DNA of 64,000 bases from an uncultured Bacteroidales bacterium (GCA_947177525.1 CAMWUW010000002.1:28151-92150), one strand, 5' to 3'; shown: positions 1 to 8,164, counted from the stretch's first letter. Notes: generated by a model not told the origin, from the letters alone. Made by a program: numbers and translations.

Positions 1-538
1 GCAGCAAAGCCTTTTCCTGGTCGGCGGGAAGAATCACTGCCAAGCGGCCGGAAGCCGATAGCCTCGATGCAGAAAATTCAAGCAATTCCCTATAGGAAAG
101 TCCGGAAGCAGTATGCCTCGCGGCATTCCTCCTGAGCTGCGGAGCCTGAAGCGAACAATCAAAATAAGGTGGATTGGAAAAAATCAGATCATATTCCGCT
201 GTGCAGTCCGCAGAAAATTCTTCCAGACTTTTATTATATGCATGCAGGATTCCTCCCCACGGAGAAGCCGAGAAATTTTCTCCCGCCTCGGCTGCAGACG
301 GCGAATCAGAGTCTATTGCATCAATGCATATCTCCGGCAATGACATTGCACCACGCAGGTCTTCGCACCTCTGTGCCGCCATCAAAGCAACTGTTCCCGT
401 ACCCGTCCCCACATCAAGAAAAAAACGGTCCTCAGGGACAATCTTCATCACTGCCCCCAAAAGCACGCCGTCAGTATTCACTTTCATCGCGCTGGACTCA
501 TTTTTGACGGAAAATCTCTTGAAACGGAATATCCCCAT
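1..538 (-). CDS. trmN6: tRNA1(Val) adenine-37 N6-methyltransferase (TrmN6/YfiC-like), 3' end outside window
   Basis: This gene is absent from the ORF track because it runs off the window; I read it by reverse translation. The protein starts MGIFRFKRF at 538 and about 179 residues are visible. It carries the S-adenosylmethionine glycine motif DVGTGTGT near residue 40 and the N6-adenine methyltransferase motif NPPYF about 75 residues later. The early segment MKVNTDGVLLGA is typical of TrmN6. Family knowledge: the enzyme methylates A37 of tRNA1(Val) using SAM. It begins four bases after the lolD stop, so both are probably read from the tRNA-Pro promoter. Another NPPY methyltransferase (a PrmC- or RsmC-type enzyme) is possible, but the compact N-terminus favours TrmN6. 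Confidence 0.82.
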   Translation of the reverse strand, partial: MGIFRFKRFSVKNESSAMKVNTDGVLLGAVMKIVPEDRFFLDVGTGTGTVALMAAQRCEDLRGAMSLPEICIDAIDSDSPSAAEAGENFSASPWGGILHAYNKSLEEFSADCTAEYDLIFSNPPYFDCSLQAPQLRRNAARHTASGLSYRELLEFSASRLSASGRLAVILPADQEKALL

Positions 539-542
539 TGGC

Positions 543-1202
543 CTACATTTCCTGTACGAACATTCCGTCACGCATAATCAGCGACCGGTCGCACATGGAC
601 GCCAGTTCCGGATCGTGCGTGACAATTACGATTGTCTGCCCATAACGTTCCCTCAGGGAGAAAAACAGATTATGAATCTCATCCTTGTTTCTTGAATCAA
701 GATTTCCGGAAGGTTCATCTGCAAAAAGTACGGCAGGCCTGTTTATCAAAGCCCTGGCTATGGCAACCCTCTGCTGCTCCCCTCCTGACAATTGCGACGG
801 CTTATGCGCAAGACGGCCGGACAAGCCCAGGTCTTCAAGAAGAACCTTGGCCTCGGACTCAGAATCGCGGCGGGAACGCCCGGCAATCATGGCCGGTATC
901 ATCACATTTTCGAGAGATGTAAATTCAGGGAGCAAATGGTGGAACTGGAATACAAATCCGATATTACGGTTACGGAACGATGCCAATGAATTCCCTTTAA
1001 GGGACAATACATCTGTACCGTCAATCACCAAAGTTCCCGAATCCGGGGAAGAGAGTGTTCCGAGAATCTGGAGCAGAGTGGACTTGCCTGCTCCGGAAGA
1101 GCCCATAATCGACACGACTTCCGACTTTGAGGCGCAGAAGTCAAGTCCCTTTAGGACTTTAAGGTCACCGAATGACTTTTCTATTCCTTTTGCCGATATC
1201 AT
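543..1202 (-). CDS. lolD: ABC transporter ATP-binding protein, LolD-like
   Basis: This is a 219-residue ATPase of the LolD/MacB family. It has Walker [10 protein letters not shown], the signature LSGGEQQR, Walker B and D-loop in [12 protein letters not shown], and a switch histidine in VTHD. LolD drives release of outer-membrane lipoproteins from the inner membrane with LolC/E permeases, which are not in this window. The ORF track start at 1307 is wrong: its first 35 residues translate the tRNA-Ala gene. I chose ATG at 1202 ([12 protein letters not shown]), two bases after the tRNA discriminator base. No Shine-Dalgarno motif is possible there. LolD, MacB and FtsE cannot be fully separated by sequence alone. 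Confidence 0.85.
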   Translation of the reverse strand: MISAKGIEKSFGDLKVLKGLDFCASKSEVVSIMGSSGAGKSTLLQILGTLSSPDSGTLVIDGTDVLSLKGNSLASFRNRNIGFVFQFHHLLPEFTSLENVMIPAMIAGRSRRDSESEAKVLLEDLGLSGRLAHKPSQLSGGEQQRVAIARALINRPAVLFADEPSGNLDSRNKDEIHNLFFSLRERYGQTIVIVTHDPELASMCDRSLIMRDGMFVQEM

Positions 1203-1204
1203 TG

Positions 1205-1277
<73 letters not shown>

Positions 1278-1332
1278 GAATCTGAAGAAGCCGGCCGCGG
1301 AATGCAAAAACCGGACTTCCGCAAAAACAATA

Positions 1333-1362
1333 AGGGTGACCCAAAATATTTTGGATCACCCT
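1333..1362 (-). terminator. Hairpin with T-run between the two tRNA genes
   Basis: AGGGTGATCC is followed by AAAATATTTT and GGGTCACCCT on the minus strand. This makes a near-perfect stem of about 13 bp followed by TTATTGTTTTT. It looks like a rho-independent terminator lying between tRNA-Pro and tRNA-Ala. It may end part of the transcription or act as a tRNA processing structure. It would reduce read-through into tRNA-Ala and lolD. Confidence 0.7.
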
Positions 1363-1370
1363 CTTCATGG

Positions 1371-1444
1371 TCGGGGTACTGTGACTCGAACACAGGACCC
1401 TCTGGTCCCAAACCAGATGCGCTAGCCAACTGCGCCACACCCCG
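1371..1444 (-). tRNA. tRNA-Pro (TGG anticodon)
   Basis: The reverse strand gives a 74-nt cloverleaf with acceptor CGGGGTG/TACCCCG, including the proline-type C1-G72 pair. The anticodon stem is TCTGG/CCAGA, the loop TTTGGGA gives anticodon TGG, and the T arm contains GTTCGAGTC. CCA follows the discriminator base directly (1368-1370), so CCA is encoded here, unlike in the neighbouring tRNA-Ala. Confidence 0.96.
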
Positions 1445-1471
1445 ATTATGATTCCCTTTCATTTGGGACTG

Positions 1472-1502
1472 CAAATATAGGAGTAAAAAATAAAAGTGCA
1501 AA
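1472..1502 (-). promoter_or_regulatory. Promoter for tRNA-Pro, tRNA-Ala, lolD, trmN6
   Basis: On the minus strand TTTG (1499-1502) is followed by 19 bases and TATATTTG (1472-1479). This is a full match to the Bacteroidota primary sigma consensus TTTG-N19-21-TAnnTTTG. The start point would fall about 20 bases before tRNA-Pro. Confidence 0.8.
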
Positions 1503-1529
1503 ATTTTTCTTCAAAATTCTGCACTTTTA
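1491..1529 (-). terminator. Inverted repeat downstream of mdh, overlapping the tRNA promoter
   Basis: TAAAAGTGCA and TGCACTTTTA flank AATTTT/AAAATT, giving a stem of about 16 bp with one interruption. On the minus strand a T-run follows. It can serve as an mdh terminator, and its 3' arm contains the TTTG -33 box of the tRNA promoter. Confidence 0.5.
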
Positions 1530-1558
1530 TATAAAATTCACTGTATGGTGCATTAATA

Positions 1559-1596
1559 AGCCGTCAATTTTGCCTTATTCGGCAAAGCCGACGGCT
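1559..1596 (-). terminator. mdh terminator hairpin
   Basis: AGCCGTC pairs with GACGGCT around an inner stem TTTGCC/GGCAAA. It lies about 20 bases after the mdh stop. The T-run is stronger on the plus strand, so termination may be bidirectional. Confidence 0.6.
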
Positions 1597-1614
1597 TTTC
1601 ACCAAAACAATTTC

Positions 1615-2610
1615 CTAAAGATTAGGGTTTACTGTTTTCCAGTCCTTCACTGCAGGAATGATTCCGAGGTCAATGATCTCGTCACGCATCTTGCAAAGGT
1701 GGGCATAAGACTTGTCAAGGGCAGCCATTTCTTCCTCTGTTCCTGTAACCTCAGAATAGTGGACACCGTCAGCATCCATCACTGTAGGCATTGCCATCAT
1801 GACATTCTGGTATTTTTCGTTGTTCACATAGCAACCTGCCGGCCAAGATATGCCCTCGCCTCCCATGGCAGCTGCAATCATACGCACTGAGCAGTATGCA
1901 GGGCTCTGGAATGAAGAACGTCCGCGGAGCTTGATGATTGCGGCACCGCCCTGGATAACCTCAACCTTCATTTCAGCCCATCTCTCTGCAGAAATCTTTG
2001 TTCCGAGGATTTCTGAGAAAGGAACACCGTCAACAGTCACCTTTGAAGCAAATACGGCCATCTGCTCGCCATGTCCTCCGTATGTAGAGCAATTCTTGAC
2101 GAGACTCTGCTGAACACCGCACTCCTTTGCGATTGCGCTCTGGAGACGGGTTGAGTCAAGAGCGGCAAGAGTTGTCACCTGGGAAGGCTTCAGTCCGGAA
2201 TGGAGAAGCACTACAAGTCCTGTAAGGTCAGCAGGGTTGAAGATGACAACCACATGCTTTACGTCAGGGCAGTATGCCTTCACGTTCTTTCCGAACTCTT
2301 CTGCAATCTGGCAGTTGCCTTTAAGCAGATCCTCGCGGGTCATACCCTCTTTACGTGGGGCACCGCCTGAAGAGATGATGTACTTGGCGTCAGTGAAGGC
2401 CTCTTTCGGATCAGTTGTCCAAGTGAGGTTTACACCTTCAAAACCACAATGGAACATCTCCTCTGCGACTCCCTTGAGTCCTGGCTCATAAACATCATAG
2501 AGGCAGATGTTCGGAGTAAGTTTCATCATCATGGCAGTCTGGGCCATGTTTGAACCGATCATGCCGGCGGCGCCGACGATGACGAGTTTGTCATTAGTCA
2601 AAAATTCCAT
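1615..2610 (-). CDS. mdh: Malate dehydrogenase
   Basis: This is a 331-residue NAD-dependent enzyme interconverting malate and oxaloacetate in the cytoplasm, part of the reductive branch to fumarate and succinate used by fermenting Bacteroidales. The Rossmann motif GAAGMIG is at residues 13-19. Further features are the NPAD substrate-loop region, DSTRLQ near residue 152 and the catalytic-loop histidine in STYGGHG. The length fits the Bacteroidales malate dehydrogenase group. It is a single-gene unit with its own promoter (2656-2663) and hairpins downstream. Lactate dehydrogenase is the related alternative, but the overall sequence is the lineage-typical Mdh. Confidence 0.92.
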   Translation of the reverse strand: MEFLTNDKLVIVGAAGMIGSNMAQTAMMMKLTPNICLYDVYEPGLKGVAEEMFHCGFEGVNLTWTTDPKEAFTDAKYIISSGGAPRKEGMTREDLLKGNCQIAEEFGKNVKAYCPDVKHVVVIFNPADLTGLVVLLHSGLKPSQVTTLAALDSTRLQSAIAKECGVQQSLVKNCSTYGGHGEQMAVFASKVTVDGVPFSEILGTKISAERWAEMKVEVIQGGAAIIKLRGRSSFQSPAYCSVRMIAAAMGGEGISWPAGCYVNNEKYQNVMMAMPTVMDADGVHYSEVTGTEEEMAALDKSYAHLCKMRDEIIDLGIIPAVKDWKTVNPNL

Positions 2611-2655
2611 AATAATTCAATATAATGCTTTGTCAATATCAAACTGTGCAAAGCG

Positions 2656-2663
2656 CAAATATA
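2656..2663 (-). promoter_or_regulatory. mdh -7 element TATATTTG
   Basis: The minus strand reads TATATTTG 46 bases before the mdh ATG. There is only a weak TTGG-type -33 box upstream, so the assignment rests on the -7 element. Confidence 0.6.
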
Positions 2664-2746
2664 GCAAAAAAAATGAGAGCGGACGCCAATTTGCAAGAAT
2701 TCACTCCGGTATATGCCAGATAATTTTCAGATATCAAAACATTTCG

Positions 2747-2754
2747 TATATTTG
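2747..2754 (+). promoter_or_regulatory. -7 element TATATTTG driving the structured leader
   Basis: TATATTTG is a perfect TAnnTTTG match with TTTTC about 19 bases upstream. It predicts a start near 2760. The first ATG of the downstream gene is at 2998, so the leader is about 240 nt. Confidence 0.7.
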
Positions 2755-2760
2755 CCGACA

Positions 2761-2975
2761 GATTTTAACATTTAAAGACAAGTGGAACCTCCCAGTCCGA
2801 TATTGACAGATCAGAACAGCAATGCGGGTCAGATGTCTGATGACCCGTTGTCCCACAATATTTATATGATCATGGGGACCTCTTCGGAACAATGCGAAGA
2901 GGCTTATTCTGTGTGCGCATGGTCTGCGCGCACGGGATTGTCGTATATAGGGTTTTCGGACGGGACCGTCTCATA
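2761..2975 (+). ncRNA. Candidate structured leader or free-standing RNA, several hairpins closed by a long stem
   Basis: By hand pairing, CCC-A-GTCCGA (2791-2800) pairs with TCGGACGGG (2956-2964). This continues inward as TATTGACA (2801-2808) with TGTCG-T-ATA (2939-2947). Inside are four local hairpins: CAA-CGGGTCA/TGACCCG-TTG (2820-2850), GTCCC/GGGAC (2850-2879), CCTCTTCG/CGAAGAGG (2879-2902) and GTGTGCGCA/TGCGCGCAC (2911-2933). Some neighbouring arms share bases, so not all can form at once. No T-run follows, so it probably continues into the phosphopantetheinyl transferase mRNA. The 64-residue GTG ORF across it has no recognisable features. The family is unknown to me; a 6S-like RNA such as the Bacteroidales-1 motif is one thing to compare with. 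Confidence 0.55.
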
Positions 2976-2997
2976 GTCACAAAGAACACATTTTGAT

Positions 2998-3633
2998 ATG
3001 GCACTATATTTAAGAAAGAAACTTGACAACAAGGCAGAGATTGCCGTCTGGCAGATTACTGAAACGGAAGAAGAACTTATGGCACTCATATCTGTGCCGA
3101 ATGACGAGATGGAGGAAATCTCACTTATCCGCAACCAGAACCAGAGGATGCAGAAGCTGGCTGTCAGGGCCCTGCTTAACGAAGTCTTTGAAGAAAAGAT
3201 GTACCTGAATCATCATGACAACGGCAAGCCTTACCTGGAGAATTGCGTGACAAACATAAGCATCACGCACACGGACAGATATGTCGCGATAATAACCCAT
3301 GACGAAGATGACCTCGGCATCGACATCGAATCGCTTGACAGGGACTTTTCCGCTGTTGAGAAAAAAGTTCTTTCCGAAGATGAAATCGATGACCTGGACG
3401 AAGACAAGAGAAATGAGCAGCTTGCCATATACTGGTGCGCAAAAGAAGCCATCTTCAAGAGAATGTCCCAGAACAGGGTTGATTTCGCCGAGCAGATAGA
3501 GGTAGAGAAATTCCGTCCAAAGGGTGAGGGGGAACTTGAGGCCACATTTATCCACAAGGACGAACATGAGGAAGAGTTTGAATTGGAATATATGACATTT
3601 GACAGGCATGTCCTCGTATGGCTTGTCGGATAG
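2998..3633 (+). CDS. 4'-phosphopantetheinyl transferase superfamily protein
   Basis: This is a 211-residue protein with the two signatures of the Sfp/AcpS superfamily: GIDIE at residues 107-111 (magnesium ligands) and WCAKEAIFK at 146-154. The substrate motif NGKPYL is near residue 75 and ISITHT near residue 87. Such enzymes move the phosphopantetheine arm of coenzyme A onto a serine of a carrier protein. The only carrier protein in this window is AcpP, far away at 46179. The size and two-half architecture fit the Sfp type rather than the short AcpS. It is a single gene preceded by a long folded leader and followed by a terminator. The target carrier cannot be told from sequence. Confidence 0.88.
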   Translation: MALYLRKKLDNKAEIAVWQITETEEELMALISVPNDEMEEISLIRNQNQRMQKLAVRALLNEVFEEKMYLNHHDNGKPYLENCVTNISITHTDRYVAIITHDEDDLGIDIESLDRDFSAVEKKVLSEDEIDDLDEDKRNEQLAIYWCAKEAIFKRMSQNRVDFAEQIEVEKFRPKGEGELEATFIHKDEHEEEFELEYMTFDRHVLVWLVG

Positions 3634-3725
3634 TTCCGGCCAAATGACGCAGCCTTGGGCAAAGTGCCCCGCCGTAACTGGCCTGTTACCCCAATTTAGA
3701 AAATATCAAAATTAATTTTTATTTT

Positions 3726-3759
3726 AAAACCCTGCTAATCATTCAGTTAGCAGGGTTTT
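3726..3759 (+). terminator. Intrinsic terminator after the phosphopantetheinyl transferase gene
   Basis: AAAACCCTGCTAA pairs with TTAGCAGGGTTTT around an eight-base loop. This is a 13-bp stem with T-rich end, about 95 bases after the stop. Confidence 0.8.
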
Positions 3760-3817
3760 AAACATATTGTTGAAAACTTTTTACAAAAAACACAAGCAAT
3801 TATCGGAAGTATTGGAT

Positions 3818-3825
3818 TATATTTG
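3818..3825 (+). promoter_or_regulatory. nrdD promoter, -7 element TATATTTG
   Basis: A perfect TAnnTTTG lies 110 bases before the nrdD ATG. The untranslated region contains TCACCGG and CCGGTGA, which could pair over about 45 bases. I found no convincing NrdR box or known riboswitch. The rest of the 301-base gap before nrdD holds the preceding terminator and AT-rich DNA. Confidence 0.65.
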
Positions 3826-3934
3826 TCATCCGGTTTGACAGACTTCTCACCGGCATTACAAAAATCAACTAAACACAATCATTTCAGTCCGGTGAAAAAC
3901 TTATTCGCGGGACTGATTAAATAAGGCTTACATT

Positions 3935-6142
3935 ATGGTCAGAAATGTTATCAAGAGAGACGGCAGGGTCGTACAATTCGACAAGCGTAAAATTGTTGAC
4001 GCCATACTCAAGGCTATGGATGTCACTGAAGAAGGAGAAGATATAGTTCTTGCTGCAGAAATTGCATCTGCAATCTCCAAGCTTGACGAGGACAGGATGA
4101 GTGTAGAGAACATCCAGGACCATGTTGAGCTTGAGTTGATGAACAGTCCGAGAAAAGAGGTTGCCCAGAAGTACATAGCCTACCGTAACCAGCGCAATCT
4201 TGCAAGAAAGGCAAAATCGCGCGAGATTTTCCAGGAAATCATTGATGCACAGGCGACTGAGATCACAAGAGAAAATGCAAACATGAATGCGGACACCCCT
4301 GCGGGCATGATGATGAAGTTCGCATCAGAGTCAACCAAGTCATACGTTGACGAGTGCATGCTTTCCGAAGATGTCAAGGAAGCCGTCAAGGGCAACTATA
4401 TACACATACACGACAAGGACTACTACCCGACAAAGAGCCTCACATGCATCCAGCACCCGCTTGACAAGATTCTTGAGGACGGCTTTTTTGCCGGACACGG
4501 AGAGTCAAGGCCAGCCAAAAGGATAGAGACTGCCAGCATATTGGGCTGTATATCAATGGAAACGGTGCAGAACGAGATGCACGGCGGACAGGCCATTCCT
4601 GCTTTCGATTTCTATATGGCACCTTTTGTAAGACGCTCATTCCAGGAAGAGCTTGACAAAATAGGTGAAATCAACGGTGAAGACTACACAAGGCTTTATG
4701 ATGCCAAGATAGACGACTATATAAAAAGGGACCTGATCGGCATACAGGGCGACGACAGGGTCATCCAGCACGCCATCAATATGACTGTAAGCAGAGTGCA
4801 CCAGTCAATGGAGGCCTTCGTGCACAACATGAACTCAATACATTCAAGAGGCGGCAATCAGGTTGTGTTCAGTTCCATCAACTACGGTACGGACACATCA
4901 GCAGAAGGACGCTGCGTAATCCGCGAAATCCTGAATACCACATACGAGGGCGTGGGCAACGGCTCTACGGCCATCTTCCCTATCCAGATATGGAAAAAGA
5001 AAAGAGGCGTGAGCTATCTTCCGGAGGACCGTAACTATGACCTGTATAAATTTGCCTGCAAGGTGTCAGCCAGAAGGTTCTTCCCGAACTTCCTGAACCT
5101 TGACGCACCGTTCAACAGGCACGAGCTATGGAGGGAAGACGACCCGAAGAGATACCAATACGAGGTGGCTACAATGGGATGCAGGACACGTGTTTTTGAA
5201 AACAGGTTCGGGCCAAAGACTTCAATCGGCAGGGGCAATCTTTCTTTCACTACAATAAACATAGTGAAGCTTGCCATTGAGTGCATGTCATTAGAGAATC
5301 AGGAGGACAGAATACATGAATTCTTCAAAAAGCTGGACTGGGCACTTGATATAGCCGCAAAACAGCTCAATGAAAGATTCAATTTCCAGAAGACTGCCCT
5401 GAAAAAGCAGTTCCCTCTCCTGATGGGCGCACTTTGGATTGACAGTGACAAACTTGACAGCAACGACACGATAGAGCCGGTAATCAACCACGGAACCCTC
5501 GGAATCGGATTCATAGGTCTTGCCGAGACTCTCATCGCCCTATGCGGAAAACACCATGGAGAATCCCAGGAGGCACAGGAACTTGGCCTGAGGATAGTCT
5601 CATTCATGAAAGACAAGGTCGGCGAGTTCTCTGAGAAGTACAGGCACAACTTCAGTGTGCTCGCAACTCCGGCAGAAGGACTTTCCGGAAGATTCACCAG
5701 GGGCGACAAGAAAAAATTCGGCATAATACCGGGCGTTACAGACAAGGAATATTATACCAATTCCAACCATGTACCGGTATATTATAAATGCACTCCGAAA
5801 CACAAGGCGGAAATAGAGGCACCGTACCATCCGCTCACCGGAGGAGGCCACATCTTCTATGTTGAGATTGACGGTGACGCAACCCACAACCCGGAGGCCA
5901 TCATGACAATTGTAGACCTGATGGACAAGTACAATATCGGCTACGGCTCTGTAAATCACAACAGGAACCGCTGCATGGAATGCGGATTTGAAAACGCAGA
6001 CGAGAATCTTACGGAATGTCCGCACTGCGGAAGCAGCAAGATTGACAAGCTCCAGCGCATAACCGGATATCTTGTAGGCACCACAGACCGTTGGAACGGA
6101 GCAAAACTTGCCGAACTTCATGACCGCGTAGTGCATAAGTAA
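3935..6142 (+). CDS. nrdD: Anaerobic (class III) ribonucleoside-triphosphate reductase
   Basis: This 735-residue glycyl-radical enzyme reduces ribonucleoside triphosphates to deoxy forms without oxygen. An ATP-cone allosteric domain occupies about residues 3-95 (VIKRDGRVVQFDKRKI). The barrel core follows. Near the C-terminus is a zinc site with cysteines about 680, 683, 695 and 698 (CMECGF, CPHCG). The radical loop RITGYL has its glycine at about 711. The activase nrdG follows after 95 bases, separated by a terminator-like hairpin, so the activase is probably made in smaller amounts. The complete radical loop and zinc site indicate a functional enzyme. Confidence 0.97.
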   Translation: MVRNVIKRDGRVVQFDKRKIVDAILKAMDVTEEGEDIVLAAEIASAISKLDEDRMSVENIQDHVELELMNSPRKEVAQKYIAYRNQRNLARKAKSREIFQEIIDAQATEITRENANMNADTPAGMMMKFASESTKSYVDECMLSEDVKEAVKGNYIHIHDKDYYPTKSLTCIQHPLDKILEDGFFAGHGESRPAKRIETASILGCISMETVQNEMHGGQAIPAFDFYMAPFVRRSFQEELDKIGEINGEDYTRLYDAKIDDYIKRDLIGIQGDDRVIQHAINMTVSRVHQSMEAFVHNMNSIHSRGGNQVVFSSINYGTDTSAEGRCVIREILNTTYEGVGNGSTAIFPIQIWKKKRGVSYLPEDRNYDLYKFACKVSARRFFPNFLNLDAPFNRHELWREDDPKRYQYEVATMGCRTRVFENRFGPKTSIGRGNLSFTTINIVKLAIECMSLENQEDRIHEFFKKLDWALDIAAKQLNERFNFQKTALKKQFPLLMGALWIDSDKLDSNDTIEPVINHGTLGIGFIGLAETLIALCGKHHGESQEAQELGLRIVSFMKDKVGEFSEKYRHNFSVLATPAEGLSGRFTRGDKKKFGIIPGVTDKEYYTNSNHVPVYYKCTPKHKAEIEAPYHPLTGGGHIFYVEIDGDATHNPEAIMTIVDLMDKYNIGYGSVNHNRNRCMECGFENADENLTECPHCGSSKIDKLQRITGYLVGTTDRWNGAKLAELHDRVVHK

Positions 6143-6176
6143 AATACAGCAGAAGCATCTGCAAAAGAACTGACAG

Positions 6177-6213
6177 TGTTCCCGACAGGGCAGGCTTTGT
6201 ACCTTCGGGAACA
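6177..6213 (+). terminator. Terminator-like hairpin between nrdD and nrdG
   Basis: TGTTCCCGA (6177-6185) pairs with TCGGGAACA (6205-6213), followed by TTTTTAT. This is a 9-bp stem with a 19-base loop. It probably attenuates rather than fully blocks nrdG expression, since I see no clear TAnnTTTG element between it and nrdG. Confidence 0.65.
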
Positions 6214-6237
6214 TTTTTATATGGAAATCAGGGAAAT

Positions 6238-6744
6238 ATGGCAAAAATAAGAATCCTGGACATAATAGAAGAGACAATGGCAGACGGCCCGGGGCTCCGG
6301 ACCGCCATCTACTGTGCAGGCTGTGCACACCGCTGCCCCGGCTGTCACAATCCGCAGTCCTGGGATTTCGCCGGAGGGCATGAAATGACCGTGGATGAAC
6401 TGCTTGACATAGTCAAGGCAGACGAGTTCAGCAATGTGTCGTTTTCAGGAGGAGATCCGTTCTACCAGGCAGAGGCATTCACGGAACTGGCACGCCGCAT
6501 AAAGGAAGAGACCAGGAAGACCATCTGGTGCTGGACGGGATTCACTTATGAGGAAATCCTTGCAGACAGCCGGCTCTCAATGCTTCTTCCATATATAGAC
6601 GTGCTGGTGGACGGGCCTTTCATAAATGAGCTGAAAGACCCGGAACTGATGTTCAGGGGCAGTTCCAACCAGCGGCTCATATACCTTACGGAAAAGGAGG
6701 ACGATGTCATCCCCGGGACTGTGCCCTTAAAACCTGCGAAATAA
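6238..6744 (+). CDS. nrdG: Anaerobic ribonucleotide reductase activating protein
   Basis: This is a 168-residue radical-SAM enzyme that installs the glycyl radical on NrdD. The iron-sulfur motif C29-x3-C33-x2-C36 sits within CAGCAHRCPGC, and an extra cysteine at 26 precedes it. SFSGGDPF (residues 69-76) is the SAM-binding glycine motif. The short domain without extra clusters matches NrdG rather than PflA. It lies directly downstream of nrdD. Its last 38 bases overlap, on the opposite strand, the end of the leftward SDR gene, so the two transcripts are complementary at their 3' ends. Confidence 0.95.
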   Translation: MAKIRILDIIEETMADGPGLRTAIYCAGCAHRCPGCHNPQSWDFAGGHEMTVDELLDIVKADEFSNVSFSGGDPFYQAEAFTELARRIKEETRKTIWCWTGFTYEEILADSRLSMLLPYIDVLVDGPFINELKDPELMFRGSSNQRLIYLTEKEDDVIPGTVPLKPAK

Positions 6745-8164
6745 AGCGGTTCTTTTCCGTTGTATTCTCAAAGACTTCATCCAGCGGACAGGTCGTGCAC
6801 CATCCGCCGCCGAGCAGGACAAATTCCAGGGACGCAGGGAAGCGGTGGCCATTCTCGCATTCCCACTCGAAAACGGCCCCTTTCACTCCTATCTTTTCTG
6901 CAGGACCGATGAAACGGCCTCCTCTGAAAGCTGCCGCTGCCTCGATTTCTTCGAGGGACAGGTCATAGATGGACTTTGTTTCGTCATACCCATGATCCAG
7001 GACGCGCACCTCACCTTTGGCCATTGCCGTGCCAAGATTCTTTTCATAATACGGCGGACGGGCCTGCTCCCATGACTTGATGGAGCGGTAGTTTTCCTCC
7101 GACCCGTAGAAGGCATCAAGTTTTTCCCTGTCATTATCCACCCACCACTGTGTTCCCATGCCTTTCTCAAAGGCATACGCCCTCATGAACATCTTAACAG
7201 CAAAGGCCGGAGCAAGAAATGCCAGGTTGTAATACCAGGGAAGACTCTTCATCATCTCCTTGAAATAGTCATCTACAGGGACATTGGCCCTGAAATGCAG
7301 ATAATTCTCCAGAACATCGGCATCAGTATACCACATGCCATGGAAATTCTGAGTGGCAAACCATTGCGGTTCAAACACTTTCTCCGGAGACGGAAGTCCG
7401 AGAGCCTTGAGCATCCTGGTCTCGAACTCATAGTTCGTCATACGGTACTGCTCGCCGCTGCTTATGTTGTAGAACCTGTTCCAGAAGTCTTCAGGGACCC
7501 AGTCCTCCACGACATTGGCCAGGACACGCCCCGAATCCTCTATGGTGGCCCACTCCAGCATTCCTCTTATAGGGACATGGAAGGCCGTAGGGTTGACAAC
7601 CTTCAATATGCCGGAATACAATATGCCGGTCTGTCTGATGGAAACCCATTTCTTGATTCCGGAGTCGGTAATGATTCTTTCTGCCTCGCACTTGGACACA
7701 GAATATTTGTCATATCTGCTGGCATAGACAGGATCTCCGGTACGGCCCCAATGCACGGGGAAAAGGCGGTCTCCGCACTGCGCCACGGAGCCGATATAGA
7801 CAACTTTTATATCATCCGCATTTTCCTGCTCAAGTACTGCCTTTGCGATATTCCTTGCAGAAGATATGTTGACTTTCAATGTCTTCTCCGGAAAATAGTC
7901 AGCCGCCGGGGATACCATTCCCCCCACATGAAGGACATAGTCCGCTCCTGTCACTCCGGCAAGGACGTCATCATAGTTCGTAAGGTCGCCCCATATAACC
8001 GACACCGCAGGGTCATTCATGTATGGCTTAAGTTTTTTTCTGTTTACTTTGCCTGGACGCGCAAGCAGACGGATGTTGAACCTGTCCTTTTTCTTAAGAA
8101 GTTCCTGAAATCCTGCCCATCCCATGTTTCCGGTGGCACCGGTAAGAAATACTGTCTTTTTCAT
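6707..8164 (-). CDS. NAD(P)-binding SDR/epimerase-like protein with C-terminal metal-ribbon-like tail
   Basis: This is a 485-residue protein. Residues 1 to about 320 are an extended short-chain dehydrogenase fold: nucleotide motif TGATGNMG near the start, and the catalytic pair YDKYSVSK as YxxxK near residue 155. The rest is not part of the usual epimerase domain. The C-terminal 50 residues carry CENGH followed about 20 residues later by CTTC, a C-x3-H...C-x2-C pattern that could bind zinc. There is no signal peptide. The substrate is unknown. Nucleotide-sugar epimerases and hydroxysteroid or dihydroflavonol-type reductases share this fold. It stands alone, convergent with nrdG. Confidence 0.75.
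   Translation of the reverse strand: MKKTVFLTGATGNMGWAGFQELLKKKDRFNIRLLARPGKVNRKKLKPYMNDPAVSVIWGDLTNYDDVLAGVTGADYVLHVGGMVSPAADYFPEKTLKVNISSARNIAKAVLEQENADDIKVVYIGSVAQCGDRLFPVHWGRTGDPVYASRYDKYSVSKCEAERIITDSGIKKWVSIRQTGILYSGILKVVNPTAFHVPIRGMLEWATIEDSGRVLANVVEDWVPEDFWNRFYNISSGEQYRMTNYEFETRMLKALGLPSPEKVFEPQWFATQNFHGMWYTDADVLENYLHFRANVPVDDYFKEMMKSLPWYYNLAFLAPAFAVKMFMRAYAFEKGMGTQWWVDNDREKLDAFYGSEENYRSIKSWEQARPPYYEKNLGTAMAKGEVRVLDHGYDETKSIYDLSLEEIEAAAAFRGGRFIGPAEKIGVKGAVFEWECENGHRFPASLEFVLLGGGWCTTCPLDEVFENTTEKNRFISQVLRAQSRG

Noticed and set aside
2782-2976. 64-residue GTG ORF upstream of the phosphopantetheinyl transferase
   Set aside because: It coincides with the paired segments of the leader RNA, has no recognisable motif and uses a weak start.
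3826-3934. Possible riboswitch or NrdR site before nrdD
   Set aside because: Only a loose TCACCGG/CCGGTGA pair was found; no match to a cobalamin riboswitch or NrdR box.
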